This document shows positions 43,414 through 57,172 of a stretch of 64,000 bases of DNA, one piece after another. A program made the position numbers and the translations under genes. The notes under the pieces were generated by a model, which saw nothing but the letters and a program-made list of their open reading frames with translations, did not search any database and had not been told where the DNA came from. This DNA is from Hyaloscypha bicolor E (taxonomy: Eukaryota > Ascomycota > Leotiomycetes > Helotiales > Hyaloscyphaceae), in contig NW_020194615.1 of the NCBI RefSeq assembly GCF_002865645.1, positions 62,001-126,000 of the forward strand. Direction: 5' to 3'. How positions within the stretch are numbered: the stretch's first letter is position 1; the number at the start of each line of letters is the position of its first letter.

Positions 43414-46400
43414 TCAGATGGTTGTGCCCTCTAACGCCAGGACCTTTGACTTATCGCCAAGGAATTTGGAGCGGTGGGCAACAATCTCAGACGCGATAAT
43501 GTCAAAATCTCTAATCTTCCGCACTCGCAGGTCCATGAGAACTTGTCTTAATCCCTCGCAGAATTTCTCTCGCTGCTCTCCTGTGAATTCGTCGGGGGAT
43601 CCAAGGGCAGTTAGAACTGCGTCATCTGCCACGCTACAAGTCAGCTTGACAGACCAGACGGAAAACCAAGAACGGGGAAAAGCTCGTGCCGGCTTTATAT
43701 AACCCACGCACCGGGGAGCTTGGTGTCTCTGAAATGTTGAAAGTCGCACGTGGTATCGTTGCAAATACCCCCTGCTAATTCATAGCGGCAGAATTCTGCG
43801 TTAGGATCGATCTTGTGACTGTATGTCATGGATCTCAAACCTCCAGCAATGTCCTCTTTGAACTCGGGATGGAATCTGTACGCTCGAAATTGCTTTAAGG
43901 GGCTTTCGTAAGGAGTGAATAATTGAATCTTGTTTGAATCCTCCTTGGAGACATCCTAAAAGCTATTAGCAAACGCGGGGAAGTTAGGAGTATATAAAAA
44001 AGCCGTTTACTTCAAGAAGCGCTTGAGCAGTGCCATCGGCCAATGGCTGGATATAGTCAGTTGTGATTTCCCCATCCTCACTAATTGCCTGCGTCGAGTT
44101 AATTTCCGGTATAGATTCATCTGCGACTTCGTGGATAGATTCGGGTGGGGCAGGGCTGAATGGTGGTGACTCGGGAGCTTCAGTTGGGGCTGTCGCATCT
44201 GGCGGCTCGTAACCGTCGGACTCGCGGTCAGTAACTTCTGGAGCGGTACGGTTGAGCTCGGGCAAGTATTCCGGGCTTCGGTTGTCCTCCTCGATGGGTT
44301 CCGCAGGCACTTCCGGTGCTAATTGAGCTGGGTCGGGGGCGTACGAAACCTCCATGTCCATCACATGGCCGTCACGAGAATGGGAGTCTGCTTCCGCCCG
44401 TACTGCCTCCTGCAACGCCGCCTCGAGTGCTTGATCAGTTGGCTCGCTCTCGACAGAAGCCTCATTTGTCTCCATTGGTTCTAGTAAAGCGTTCTCAGCA
44501 CGATCTTGATTGTCATCTGTATTTGTCGTAGGATTCGAGTCACCATTGAGGGCTGTTGCTTGTGTCGTGGCTTCGTTAGGTAGGCTGGCGGGGGTCTTGG
44601 ATCGTGACGGAAGTCTCATTTGCGCGATCGGGGGCGAAGATGGTGGAACAGAGGGATCTATCGGGTAAGTTCGTGGCTTTGCGAGGTAGTGCTACACATA
44701 AGAAAAGGTGGGAAGTCGTGGAGTTGATCTTAAAGAACAGAAAACATACCATTGCTGCTCCGAGATTCTTGCTGGGTTAGAGTATTCAGTTTGTCCTTCT
44801 GCTCTTGAAGCTGGTCCTCTGCCTCTTGTCCGAGTCGTTCCATCTCCTCGGCAAGTCTTTGTTTGTCCTCCAAGCTCTTCTGAACAGCAGCTTCAATCTT
44901 TGCCATTTCAGCTCTCAACTGTTCCAACCTCGTTTGGTTCTGAAGAACCTCAGCTTCGACCAAGGGCAAGTCGGATGCTATCTTTTCACGACGTAGACGC
45001 TTTTGCTCGGCCTCGTTGCGCTTCAGCTCAGCAGCCTTTTCGATCTCGGCAGTTTGAGCATCCGCAAGCTTTTGCTGCTCCAGAGTGGCTTTGTTATCTG
45101 CAATGACGATTAAACTTTGCATTTTGATCGAAGCTGCAACTTTGCTTCCCAAATTGGGCTCTTCTGAAACATTGGCGTCTTTCGCCTCCGAGCCATTTGA
45201 CTCAGAGGCTCGAGGGGTGAGAGTCCCACTCGGAGTCTTTCGAGCCCTCTTTCGTGCTTCCGCTTCGGCAATCTTCTTTTTCAACTCCTCTATCTCGCTC
45301 TCTTTTCGTATCAGAACGTCAGGTCTACCGAGGGAAGCTTTCGAAGACATCGAGGGAGTGTTGGTTGCGGAAGTATTTGGGGGTGTGAAAGGTTTACGGG
45401 TTGGAGGGTTCGTTGGCGGCATATTCTGAGCATTGGTAGATCGGGGATCGGACATCTTTCGGACGGAGTGCGCTGGTGAATCCTGGTCTGCTTGAGAATC
45501 GAGATCCATCGCAACATCCTCATCTTCGTCATCACTGAGATCGATTACCAAAGAGGGTCGTCCATCGTTGTGCGGGCTGTATCCGAATGGCCGCTTGAAC
45601 GTGCTCATTGCGGGGAGAGGATCGTCGAAATCGGCAGCGACCGGACGCTTGCGTTGACTGCTTGGAAGGGGAGTAGGAAGAGCGACTTGCAGAGTTGGTT
45701 GTTGGCCAGGGCTTGCAGCAGCTGATGCTAGGAACAGACCCGGGATCATCAGAGGCTGTTGTTGCGTCTTGGGCTGCGGGTTTGGCTGCTGCGGTGCTAC
45801 GGGTAGTTGTTCTGAAGGAATCGGTTGTGCAAAAGAGGTTTGCGGTTGAGCTTTCGCGATAGTTGGAGATTGTGGAGGTGAATTCGGCTTTTCAGATATA
45901 GACTCTGTAACCTTGGTTGCCTCTAGCTGGGGAGCTGGGACTAGTGCTACCAACGGGTTCATCTTGGCTGCCGCTTTCTGAGCGCGCTCTTCCCGTGACT
46001 TCCGAAGAGCGTCCATTTTAGTTTGTAAAGTCCGTTCTTTTTCCGTCATCATCGTTGACTTTACTGGAGCAGACGCTAGTACTGTATTGGTTGAAGGAGA
46101 TAGCGATGCTTGCGGCATGCTTGTGCCTTTCGGCTGCTGCAAATTTGTGCCCAGCGATAATGACGAGGGACCATGTTGAGCATCGTTCAAACCAGCTGCC
46201 AGGCTACGTGTTCCGGTGCCATTGCGTTGTTCGTTGGAAGTTTGGGGGCCAGAGGCGAGGTAGATTCCATTCGGAGCTTTGGATGATGTCCGAGGCATCT
46301 TGAGATCATCAAAAAGTGCGTCCACAATATCCTCCTTGAACCCTTCATCGATGTATGTTTGATATCGGACATCGTAAGGCAAGAGATTGAGTATTGCTCC

Positions 46401-47399
46401 TTGAGCCTTCTTACGATACTCCGCGACTGATTTGCCATTTGCTGCACTAGCAAGCTGCCCGAGGGCTGGCTGACTGGGAGCCGGAGCTTGAATGCCACTA
46501 TCCGCCTTCGGCGATGTGTGATATCCGTTTGCATAGGAATTATGTTGTGGCTGATTGGCTGTCCCATCCTGTGCCCATCCATACTGACTCTGTGGTGTCC
46601 CATTGATAGGATCTTGATTGTGGCTGGGTGCATATGCATTGCGTGCCTGAACTCCTCCTGGTTGCTCGTCATGGTCAGCTCCGCCAGGTGAAACGTACGG
46701 TGAGTAAGAGTCTGATTGTTGACGTCCCATCTGAGAGGTATTGTGACTGGGATAGTTGTAGTTTGCTGAAGTGTGTAAGTGAACGTGAAAGCAGTGGAAG
46801 TTTGAGCCGGAAATACCTTGGTAACCCGACTGTGGACTGTAGTCCTGAGCTCGGGAATACACAGCACGTTGTGCGGTATCCATGTAGCCAGTCCCATCAT
46901 TTCCGCAGTAATGATTTGAGCCATAACCAATTGGGGGAGTATTGGTTGAAGCCCCAACATCTTCGAACTCTCCCTCGCTGAGGTCTGCTTGCTCAAAGGG
47001 CTTGGCTACCCCGGTGTTCTGGTGGTAGCTCTGCTGGTTCATGGCTTGGTGTTGGTAGTTTTGCGGGTTGGCTTGGGAGGCATTACCATAGCTGGCATAT
47101 TGTGGGGGATTGTGTGGCGCCGTATACGAAGGCAGTGGGACAGAGTCCTGGTTCCAACCTTGGTATATTGGCAGAGGAGGAACTCCCGAGGCAACAGCTG
47201 CAGCGCTGAAGGTAGGTACAGCCCTATTGTATGAATAGGCTGCCATCGACGCGTCATAATTCGCAGCCATGTGCCCTGTGCGGCCATCGTCTCCTTGGAT
47301 ATATTGATTTGGGTATGTTGGGGGAAGGTAGGATGGGTTCGTCTGATCTCGAGCTCCATAGCTTGCGCCGTATGACGGCGTTGATGGATAGTCTGACAT
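43414..47399 (-). CDS. red1: Red1-type zinc-finger scaffold of nuclear RNA surveillance (NURS/MTREC)
   Basis: Four exons (47,399-44,750; 44,657-44,011; 43,955-43,708; 43,633-43,414) give 1,254 residues. The first 350 are Tyr/Gln/Asn-rich and low-complexity. An acidic patch (IDLSDDEDEDVAMDLDS) and a long coiled coil (about 740-880, IEELKKKIAEAEARKRARK to the end of exon 1) follow. The C-terminus holds the diagnostic zf-C3H1 domain: FTPYESPLKQFRAYRFHP, GGLRSMTYSHKID, then CRYELAGGICNDTTCDFQHF with the Cys3His ligands. In fission yeast Red1 bridges the helicase Mtl1 to adaptors that feed meiotic and unstable RNAs to the exosome; the same role is inferred here. All splice sites are GT-AG. The last donor is GTGGGT, picked because it restores LPGAVADD. 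It is divergent from the myosin gene. Confidence 0.85.
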
Positions 47400-48042
47400 C
47401 GTCTTGTATGACGAGATTCATTCGTACGATGGACGATAGAGCTTGATGGTTAGTGACAGATATCTCGAGGTGCGGTCAACACTCGAGCGTCATTGTGCAA
47501 CAAAAAGAAAGGGCTCTACAGAGGGTGAAAAGGGGCCGCAGAACGTCGAGTAAGAAACGCGATGGGAACAAAGACAACGCAGATCAGATTCTTCAACCGG
47601 AGGCTGATTGATGGTGGTCACTTGGACTTGGGAGGATTGTTGAAAAGTATGGGGAGCAAATGAAGCTGTCGCGCGCGGCTTGTTAAGGTTTGAAGACGAT
47701 GCGCGCTAATTCAGAGCGGCGCCTTGCCTAAATCATCTTAGCGCATGAGCATGGGCCGCCACTTCCCTGCGCGTTGTTTACTTTCGGAGCTCACCCACTC
47801 ACGACTCGTGCCCCCATCAACACACCAAAGGTCGACAGAGACAACGATAATCTTACAACCACCGCCTCTTTTTCATATGTGGTCGCGAATAATTGCGTCC
47901 CTCACATCGCTTTCTTGCTTTTGGCTTCTTTACGACTTTCCAACCTCGGTCTTTTACGCTCCCGACGATTGTATGGCTTGACGTTATTTTGCTTCTGTTT
48001 CGAACCGATACATGTTCATTTCGGTGGCTTGAACACCACGAA
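47400..48042. promoter_or_regulatory. Divergent promoter, red1 / myosin II
   Basis: 640 nt between divergent starts. The part near myosin (about 47,745-48,042) is an open frame in two phases but CT-rich and leader-like, so I treat it as 5' untranslated sequence. No clear TATA box. Confidence 0.4.
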
Positions 48043-51000
48043 ATGGCGTCACAAAAGCGCAATAATCCATTCTCAAGGACGGGCTCCCCATCACCAGTTC
48101 CAGGGAACACCAATGGCAGACCAAAGTCAACCATATTATCTTCGCCGTTGTCGGGCACCCAAAGCCCTCCTCACAATCGCAATCAGTCATTTTCTTCACT
48201 CGCGGGAGTTATGTCTCCTAATAATAATGCCACAGGGCGGTATCGCTCCAATTCAAAAACTGGCACACCTACTTCTAATACCTTTGCACCCTCATTTATC
48301 AAAGCCGAAGACATGCAGCGTGGCACAGAGGTGGTCAAAGGCATCGAGGGAGAAAACGACTTCTCGGGCAAGAGATACATTTGGCTGAAGGACCCGCAAA
48401 CAGCGTTTGTGAAAGGCTGGATAGTTGAAGAGTTAGGCAATAACCAGATCTTGGTTCAGTGCGATGATGGCAGCGTAGGTCGGACACTGGGCTAGTGCGA
48501 GACATTGCTAACCCCATGTTAGCAACGAGAGGTCAGCGCGGACAGCGTTGACAAGGTAAATCCAGCCAAGTTCGACAAGGCTGATGATATGGCGGAACTC
48601 ACGCACCTCAACGAAGCTTCGGTCGTCCACAATCTGCATATGAGATACCAGACAGACCTCATCTACACATACTCTGGGTTGTTCTTGGTCGCCATCAATC
48701 CATATTGCCCACTCCCAATCTACACAAACGAGTATATCAACATGTACAAAGGGCAAAGCCGGGAGGAAACGAAACCCCATATTTACGCCATGGCAGACGA
48801 GGCTTTCCGGAATTTGGTAGATGAAGGAGAGAACCAGAGCATTCTAGTAACTGGAGAATCTGGTGCCGGAAAGACCGAAAACACGAAGAAGGTCATCCAA
48901 TATCTTGCGGCAGTTGCCCATTCGGACTCGCCAGTCAAGAACAAGACCCAGCACTCGAATCTTTCTCAACAAATCCTTCGAGCGAATCCGATATTGGAAG
49001 CTTTTGGTAATGCCCAGACGGTGAGAAATAACAACTCGTCGCGTTTTGGGAAATTTATCCGAATTGAGTTTACGAGGACTGGGACCATTGCTGGAGCCTT
49101 CATCGATTGGTATCTGCTCGAAAAGTCACGGGTGGTGCGGCTCAATTCCCACGAACGAAATTATCACGTATTCTATCAGCTATTGAAAGGGGCGGATCGT
49201 AAAATGAAACAAGATTTCCTGCTTGATGGCCTAGATGTTGAGGACTTTGCTTACACCAAAGATGGCCACGACACAATCGCAGGAGTCTCGGACCGAGACG
49301 AATGGAATTCATTGACTGAAGCTTTCGATATTGTTGGGTTCTCAGAGAAAGAGCAGGTCTCCATTCTTCGCACCATTGCTTCTGTGCTTCATCTTGGTAA
49401 CATCAGCGTTGTAAAGGAGAGCAGAGCTGCCGATCAAGCACGGCTTGCTCCTGACGCCAGAACACAAGCGGAAAAGGTCTGCAAGCTGCTGGGAATGCCG
49501 GTTGAACCATTCCTCCAAGGGCTTCTGCATCCCCGAGTCAAAGCAGGCAGAGAATGGGTGGAAAAAGTCCAAACTCCAGAGCAGGTACGACTTTCGATCG
49601 ACGCCTTAGCCAAAGGTATCTACGAGCGAAGCTTTGGCGACCTTGTCACTCGTGTCAACAAACAGCTTGACAGGACTGGTATGGGTCTAGATGATTCACA
49701 TTTTATTGGAGTGCTTGATATTGCTGGATTCGAGATCTTCGAAGAGAACAGTTTCGAGCAACTGTGCATCAACTACACAAACGAGAAACTCCAGCAGTTC
49801 TTCAATCACCACATGTTCGTGCTAGAACAGGAGGAGTACGCTCGGGAACAGATTGAATGGAAATTCATCGATTTCGGCCACGATCTCCAACCCACGATTG
49901 ATCTCATCGAGTTACCGAACCCAATCGGTATTTTCTCCTGTTTGGATGAAGACTGCGTCATGCCAAAGGCCACAGACAAGTCTTTCACAGAAAAATTGCA
50001 CTCACTCTGGGACCGAAAAACTCCAAAATACCGCCCTTCACGACTTGGGCAGGGTTTCATGCTCACTCATTATGCAGCTGAAGTAGAGTATTCAACAGAA
50101 GGCTGGCTTGAGAAGAACAAGGATCCCTTGAATGACAATATCACAAAGCTCCTAGCAGCATCCACTGACAAGCATGTAGCGGCTCTTTTTGCTGACTGTG
50201 CTGATGGAGATGATGATGTGGGATCTACCAGAAGTCGAGTCAAGAAGGGTCTCTTTCGGACCGTGGCCCAGAGACACAAAGAACAACTGTCTAGCTTGAT
50301 GGCCCAGTTGCACTCTACCCACCCTCACTTTGTCCGATGTATCATTCCCAACCACAAGAAGCGTCCGAAGCAGCTGAGTGCGCCACTTGTCCTCGACCAA
50401 TTGCGATGCAATGGTGTTCTTGAGGGTATCCGGATTGCTCGCACTGGTTTCCCTAATCGCTTGCCATTCTCAGAGTTTAGACAGCGATACGAGGTGCTGT
50501 GTCGAAATATGCCGAAGGGTTACCTTGAGGGTCAAACAGCAGCCACTATCATGCTTGATAAATTGGGCCTAGACAAATCGCTTTTCCGAGTTGGTCTCAC
50601 AAAAGTTTTCTTCCGAGCCGGCGTACTGGCAGAACTTGAAGAACAACGCGATGCTCTCATCCGGGAGATTATGTCGCGGTTCCAATCAATTGCAAGAGGC
50701 TTCACCCAGCGTCGTATTGCACACAAGAGACTTTACAGAGCAGAGGCAACTCGCATCATTCAGCGCAACTTCCAGGTCTACCTCGATCTTTGCCAGAACC
50801 CTTGGTGGAGACTTCTGGTCAAGATGAAGCCACTTCTTGGAGCCACTCGTACGTCCGGAGAGGTCAAGAAACGCGATGAGATGATCCAGAAGCTCAGCGA
50901 GAAGATGAAGCAAGAGGCTGCTGAACGACAACGACTTGATGAGGAGCGCCGTAATGCACACACCGAAATGCTCCGTATTCAACAAACATTGGAGAGCGAA

Positions 51001-54000
51001 CGAGCTCTCGCTTTGGATAAGGAAGAGATTTTCAAGCGGCTTCAATATCGAGAAGCTGAACTCAGTGATAAGCTGGCAGGCGCTTTGGAAGATCAAGAAA
51101 AGCTCGAGGATCAACTTGATGACATCCTGGACGCAAAGAAGAAGGCGGAACAACAATCAGAGAAATGGCGTTCTCAGCTAGAGCAGGCTGGCCAGATCAT
51201 TGCCAAATTGGAAAATGAGAAGAGAGACCTCGCTGAGAAGCTCGACGATCTGGACGCCCAATTAGCTGAACTCAGCCAGTCACAATCGCAACGCAGCGCT
51301 GAAGAATCACGACTATTCCAAGAAATCAATATGCTCCAAAGTCAGCTCAGCATGAAAGACCGCAAACTCCATGATCTTGAAAGAAAGATCCTCGAGGTTG
51401 ACCAAGACGCTGTTGTCAAACTGGCAGGCACGACCAAGGAGCTGCAAGCTGTTCGAAGCCGAGAGCAAGATCTAGCAAAAGAGAACCGCAGAGTTCACCA
51501 ACAAATAGCTGAATTATCTCAAACGTCTACAAAGTATGAGGATCTCGTTCGCCGAAAAGAAAGTGAGCTTGCGGTTCTTCGATCCGACAATCGAAAGTAT
51601 GAGGAAGAACGCAAACGCTTCGACGACGAAAAGCGAACATTGGTCACTGATAAAGACAATGTGATTAATCGCCTTCGCGAAGTCCAAGCTGAAATGTTTG
51701 CCATGAAATCGCAGAAATCTCATCTTGAGAGGGAAGCTGCTGACGCCAAAAAGCTTTTGGAAGCACGTCTCACCGAGGATGCTCAAGCAGGCCAAAATCG
51801 GAAAATGTTGGAAGGACAGATCGCTGACCTCAAAGAGCAACTTTCTGAAGTTCAAAGGGATCTTAGCAAAGAGCGCCAGTCAAGAGACGATGTCCAGCTG
51901 CTCTCCGAGCACAAATTTCAGCAGCTCAACGAGAAATATCAGGAAGTAAACGAAGCCAAGATCATCATCGAAAAGGAGCTTTACGTACAGCAAGATACTC
52001 TCAGACGAGCCATGGAAGCCTGCGTCACTGCTGAGAAGGAGCGTAACGAGGCTCGCAATGAGATCAGGAGGTTGAGAGAGGCCAAGGCCGCCGCTGAAGA
52101 GGCTAGAATTCAAGCCGAGCTTTCGAATGACAAAGCCGCTCTGAAGCTTGCTCGGGAGAGAGAGGCTAGCTTGCGAAAAGACCTCAATGCCGAACAAAGC
52201 CGAGCAAAGTACTTTGAAGACGAATGTTCTCGCCTGAATCAGCAAGTCAAGGAGCTAGAGATGATGCTCGCCGAATCTGGGACATTCAGTTCGAAGAACG
52301 ATCAGGAGAAAGAGCGTCTTGAACGAGAGCTCAACACCGCGAAGAGCAGGTTGATGGCGTCGGAGAATGATAACCGTGCCTTGTTGAATAAGATTCAGCA
52401 AAAGGGCCTTGAGCTAGCAAGATCTGGATCGAAAGTAAGCGAGGCTAGTCGAGGGCAAGTGTTGACATTGCAACGAGAAAGGGCCAAAGTTGAAGAACTG
52501 AATCAGAAGCTTCGAAAGCAGCTCGAAGATGCTCAAATCGCCTTGGCGTCTTCTGAGAAGCAGAAAGAGAAGCTTCAGCTCAACTTAGAAGATCTCAACC
52601 ACCAAATGACACATGAGCATAAGACAAGTCGAAATGCCGAAAAAGCTTCTTCAAACTTTACAACCCAGCTCGCGGAGATTAATAGGAAATTGGAAGCTGA
52701 GCGTCAACTACACTCCCAAACTCAAACCAAAGCTCGACAGCTTCAGACCATGGTGGAGACTCGGGACAAAGACTTGCTCCAATTGGTCAAAAAGATCGAC
52801 CCCTATATGGCTCCTCCAGTGCCTCAAATAGATGGGATCAACGACAGGAGCCCAACGAAATCTCCAAATCTCGTCCCTGGACTTGTTCAGAAGGTTGAAG
52901 AGCTGCTTCAAAATCTCAGGGTGCAAACTGCTGGACGGACGAATGCAGAGGCACAAGTAGCCGAATTGCGCAGAAGACTTGAAGAAGAGTTCGGGGATTC
53001 TCCTAGTCGTCCCAAGCTGGAGGAGATCAATCCCAACCAAGTTTCTTTCAATCAGTCTCCAAGTCATCTTCGCAACAAGCTCAATGCTCGGCCTCGCTCC
53101 AATGTTTCAACGCCGACCCGCCGCCACCCTAGCAATGGGACTGATGTTCAAGACTCTGGAAGATCTGATCGCACTGCCGATATCCTTAGCTTCAATAATC
53201 GCCAGGATCTGAAAGCTGATGTGGAGGAATTGCAAAATCAGCTGCAATTGACTCAGATGCAAAATCGCCATCTTCAGAGCCAACTTGAGCGGTCAACCCC
53301 TGCGCGAGAACTTTTCCCCGATGACAGCCCGTCTCTTCGTCGTGTGCAGAAGCTGGAACAAGCGAACAGTAGACTTCATGAGATGCTCGATGATTCCGCG
53401 AAGAAAGTGTCAGCTCTAGAGAGAAGTATCCAGACAGGTGATATTTCTCTTCGTGATATCCAAACGAAATCTCACGAAGAGCTTTTCGACCTTATCAACA
53501 ACCAGGAGGACTCTCGACGATCTCTGTTGCATGCTTACAAAGATACTTCGTCTGAGTTGACCGACGTCAAGCAGCATTATGAAAGCTTGAAGCATGCACG
53601 TGCGACAATAGAAGTCGAGCTCAGAGATGCTAAATCGGATCTCGAGGAAGCAACTCTGCAACGAGACCAAGATGCCGCGAGCCGCAGTCAGCTTCTTGAA
53701 GAATTCGCTGATCTTCAAATCAGACTAGACACTGAGTCCTCTAAGCTTGCAGATGTTTCCTCTAGCTTGTCCTTGTACAAAAGTCGTGCAGATGAGTATT
53801 TCAGCAAGCTTGAGCAGGCAGAAATCGCCGTAATGAAAGCGTCAAGGGCTGAACAATTCGCCAAGACTCAGGCGAAAGAAGCCGAGGATACATGCGCAGA
53901 GATCATGTCAGAGCGGAAACAGATGGATTCCACAATCGAGGACCTTCAGCGACAAAACCAGAGCTATGAAGAGAAGCTCGAAGATCTCTCTGCTGATCTT

Positions 54001-55407
54001 GAAGCCGCGGTGCAAGCCAGGAAGCGATTGCAGCATGAGCTCGAGGATTACAGGAGTCAGAGGGCAATGGACATCGAAGACAAAGAAACCAGCATGGAGC
54101 AGACGCGGAAGAAATACCAGACCGAGTTCGCAACACTTACCCACGAACTGGACATTGCTCGAGAGGAGAAACTCTTCAAGCAAGACGAAAACACCAGACT
54201 TCGAGAGGAGCTTGAGGAGCTTCGATCAAAATGGGACGATGAAGTGCTCAACAGCTCCACTTGGTCGAAGGAGAAGGCTCGCCTGGAGTCTACTCTTTCT
54301 GATCTTTCCGAATCTCGCGATGAAGCTATCAAGGCTCATACCAATGCCCAAGACAAGATTGTGTCGTTGATGTCTCAACTTCAAGGCTTGCGAACATCAA
54401 TGGATGATGTCGCTGCCGAGAGGGATACTCTTCAGCGGGAGAAGCGCAGTCTCGAAGCTCGTCTAGAGGAAGCCAAATCCGGGCTTGAAGAGCTCGCTCG
54501 TGGCGATAGCCCTTCATTGCGCAATGCCGCTGGCATGGATCGCGAGATCCTGGAGCTGAAGTCCAACCTAGCACAGCAAGAAGACATTGTCGCAGCCGCA
54601 GTCGGCAAGATGAAGCGCGCCGAAGCTCTAGCATCCGAAATGCAAAAAGACATCGTCGCCGAGCGGGAGCAGACCGCCCAACTCAGCAAAGAGAAAGCCG
54701 CGCTCGAGAAATCGCTCATGGAAGTGCAAGTCCGGCTCGTGGACCTCGAGACCAAGGGGTACTCTAGCGCTAGCCAAGACGTCCGTTTCCTCCACGGCCG
54801 CGTCCAAGAGGTACTGCCGACCCCGCCAATGCTTCCACCCCTTCCACCCTTCAACCCCATCAGCTTCATGACCAAAAACACAAATACTAACAAAGAATAG
54901 CTCGAATCCCAGCTCGAAGCGCAAGAAACGGAGCGCAATAAGTCGCAACGTTCGGTGCGCAACGTGGACCGCACGGTCAAAGATCTACAGTTGCAGATTG
55001 AGAGGCGAGAAAAAGCGAATACGCAGCTGCAAGAGGACATCGCGCGCGGGAGAGACAAGATCGAGAAGCTGCTTAAGACAATCGACGAGCTGCAGGTTTC
55101 TGAGTCTGAGGCTGGCCTTTCTGCTAGACGCGCCGAGAGAGCAGCAAAAGAAGAGGCGGCCAAGGCGTTGAGACTTGAGAGGGAAGTTGAGGGGCTGAAA
55201 AGTCTGGGAGGTAAGAAGGGCTTTGGCAGGAGCGAGAGTGTGTGGAGTTTGGCGAGTGGCATGGGGCATATTAGACATGATTCCAGTGCGAGTCGGATGA
55301 GCAGTGGCATGGGACCTGGGACCGGAGCAGAGGAAAATGGGATCGAGGTCCCGAAGCGGAAGAGCAGTATTACGAGGAAGGGGAGCATGAGTAAGGGGTT
55401 TTTGTGA
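48043..55407 (+). CDS. Class II myosin heavy chain
   Basis: Actin motor of the cytokinetic ring. Exons 48,043-48,474, 48,523-54,810 and 54,901-55,407 give 2,408 residues, usual for filamentous ascomycetes. A Ser/Pro/Asn-rich N-terminus leads into the SH3-like region (YIWLKDPQTAFVKGWIVEE). Motor motifs: P-loop GESGAGKT (255-262), switch I NNSSRFGKF (about 314), switch II DIAGFE (543-548), actin-binding region and converter ending near residue 880. One clear IQ-type motif (ATRIIQRNFQVYLDL) precedes the head-tail junction NPWWRLLVKMKPLL (about 900). A coiled coil follows, broken by a Pro-rich segment (about 1,570-1,590) and an SP-rich hinge near 1,660-1,700. The terminal tail is Ser/Gly-rich. 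The last intron carries a perfect TACTAAC branch site; reading through it truncates the protein by 168 residues. Convergent with the F-box gene. Confidence 0.95.
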
Positions 55408-55864
55408 GGCGAGTGAGCGAAGTGAGGGAGATTTGCGTGAGCGAAGTGGGCGGGCCTTGTTAATTCTGGGAGACTGGGAGGTAAATAGGGGTGGGGTGGG
55501 AAAAAAGAGGGCAATGAGTCGGTGCGGCGTTTTAGAAAGCGGGTGGGGTACATGCATGCAGTATTTTGTATTATTGACATTGTCGGATTGTTTATTGGTT
55601 TCCAGGGTGGTAGTGTGTCAATAGAGTTTCCTGAGTGTGTGCTGGTGCTTGTTGAATCTGTGAATCCGTGATTTTATGTCTGGAAGGCCAGAGTTCAGAA
55701 CAGATCATACCGCTGATCAGATCCATCTCCTGGACCCAACATATACAGCAAAGTCCATACAGCCAGAGAAAACCGAACTCCTGCTTTCCCAGAGATTCAA
55801 AGGGTATCATGCAGCCTAACCTATGCCCAGAACCAACTTTCCCAGGTCGCCGGCCTATCCATGA
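55408..55864. other. Convergent 3' intergenic region
   Basis: 457 nt between the convergent myosin and F-box genes. It begins with a repeated GTGAGCGAAGTG motif (55,413-55,450, two near-copies), followed by ordinary sequence. Confidence 0.35.
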
Positions 55865-57172
55865 TCAACCAAACCTATCATGTTTCAACAAGGGCAACGG
55901 CGGCCCCTTAACGCTCTTCCTCCACTGGACCTCGATCTTCGATATCTTCTCCTTGGCGTGAAACAGCTTATGTTCCTGGATACTCATCTCCGGCACATCC
56001 TCTTCCCACTTCCGCAACACATCCTGGCGGTTACACACATCCTTCAGGGCCGCCTCACTCACAGTATACATCTTGCACGCCTTCTTTCTCAGCTTGTTGA
56101 TCCTCTCCCTAGTCCTCAAACTCGCCGTTGGATCCTGGCCATTCATCCGCCGGTTTCGCTGCTCCTCTTTCCATCTGTGTTCTTCGTAGCGCACGTGTAG
56201 GTTACAATCTCCGCAAAGAACGCCGTAATCAACACATGATTTGGAGGACGGCAGATAGGGGAATGAAATGGCGGACATATAAAGGTGTGCTATTTGTTTT
56301 GGTGTTTCGGGCGGGATGTAGTTTGCTGTTGGGCTGATGTCTGACTCGTCGGAGGGGGAAATCAGGGGGTGGTGGTACGTCGTTGCGGTCCTGGAATTCC
56401 CGAATAATGCGAGGCGTTCCTTTTCGTTGGTTTGTTCGGGGGTCGATGTTATGGAGTACGCGAGGAGGAGGCTTGTCCGTGGGGATCGTGGTGCTGCGGA
56501 CGGAATCGGGGAGTAGTGGCCTGGGAGCGTGGTGACGATGGGGAGGGAGGTGGGGGTGGAGCAGAGGGTGGAGTTCTTTTGGCAGCGCAGGGTTATAAGC
56601 GTCATTAGCTCGACTGGCTTGAGGAGTTCGTTGTTGCGCAGACAGAAGAGGCAGATTCGGCGGCCTTCGTAGAGGGAAAGGTAGGAGCCAAAGGTGGATC
56701 GGGGGTTATCGCTGGGTGGGAGTTAGTAAGTGCGAGAGGAGGGTGTGAGGGGTACTGACGAAGTTCTGCAGTAATAACATTCCATGGTGGTCAGCGCGTG
56801 GTGCAATCGCCGGAGGGGAATGTGGGGAGAGACGCCGGTGCTTAGACAAGCTCTCAGTGCTTGCGGCGCATGCTCGTATAGCTCCTGATATTGGTAGAGA
56901 GACTCAATGGCAAGTCTGGTGTACTGAGAGACCCGTCTCATGGCCGTTAAAGTCGCCAGATCTAGGTAGGACAGACATGCTTGGTAGAGCTCGATTGGTA
57001 GGGATTGAAGCTTACTACCGTGCCACTCGTTGGTCTGCCGTCCTATGTGAGGGTTGCTGAAGGGTTTGGTGCGGCCATTGTCCAGACGGCAGTGGGTCAA
57101 TAGCACGAATCGGTCGATGAATGGCTCAAATATCGTCGTCTTCTCATCGTGCGAGCAGCAAGAGCAAGACAT
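55865..57172 (-). CDS. F-box protein with cysteine pairs
   Basis: Exons 57,172-56,760 and 56,711-55,865 give 419 residues. An N-terminal cysteine cluster (MSCSCCSHDE) precedes an F-box at about 45-85: KLQSLPIELYQACLSYLDLA then TLTAMRRVSQYTRLAIE. Downstream Cys pairs CYYC, CLFC and CVDYGVLCGDC may bind zinc. The C-terminal quarter is basic and helical (RERINKLRKKACKMYTVSEA, RKWEEDVPEMSIQEHKLF). The role as an SCF substrate receptor is a family inference. The intron is GTCAGT..TTACTAACT..CCCAG, phase 2, and restores the SDNPRSTFG junction between two cysteine pairs. Met at 57,172 is the first in frame. Confidence 0.8.

Noticed and set aside
47745..48042. Upstream in-frame extension of myosin II
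   Set aside because: The frame is open upstream of the chosen ATG, but it is CT-rich leader sequence; MASQKRNNPFSR is the usual start type of ascomycete class II myosins.
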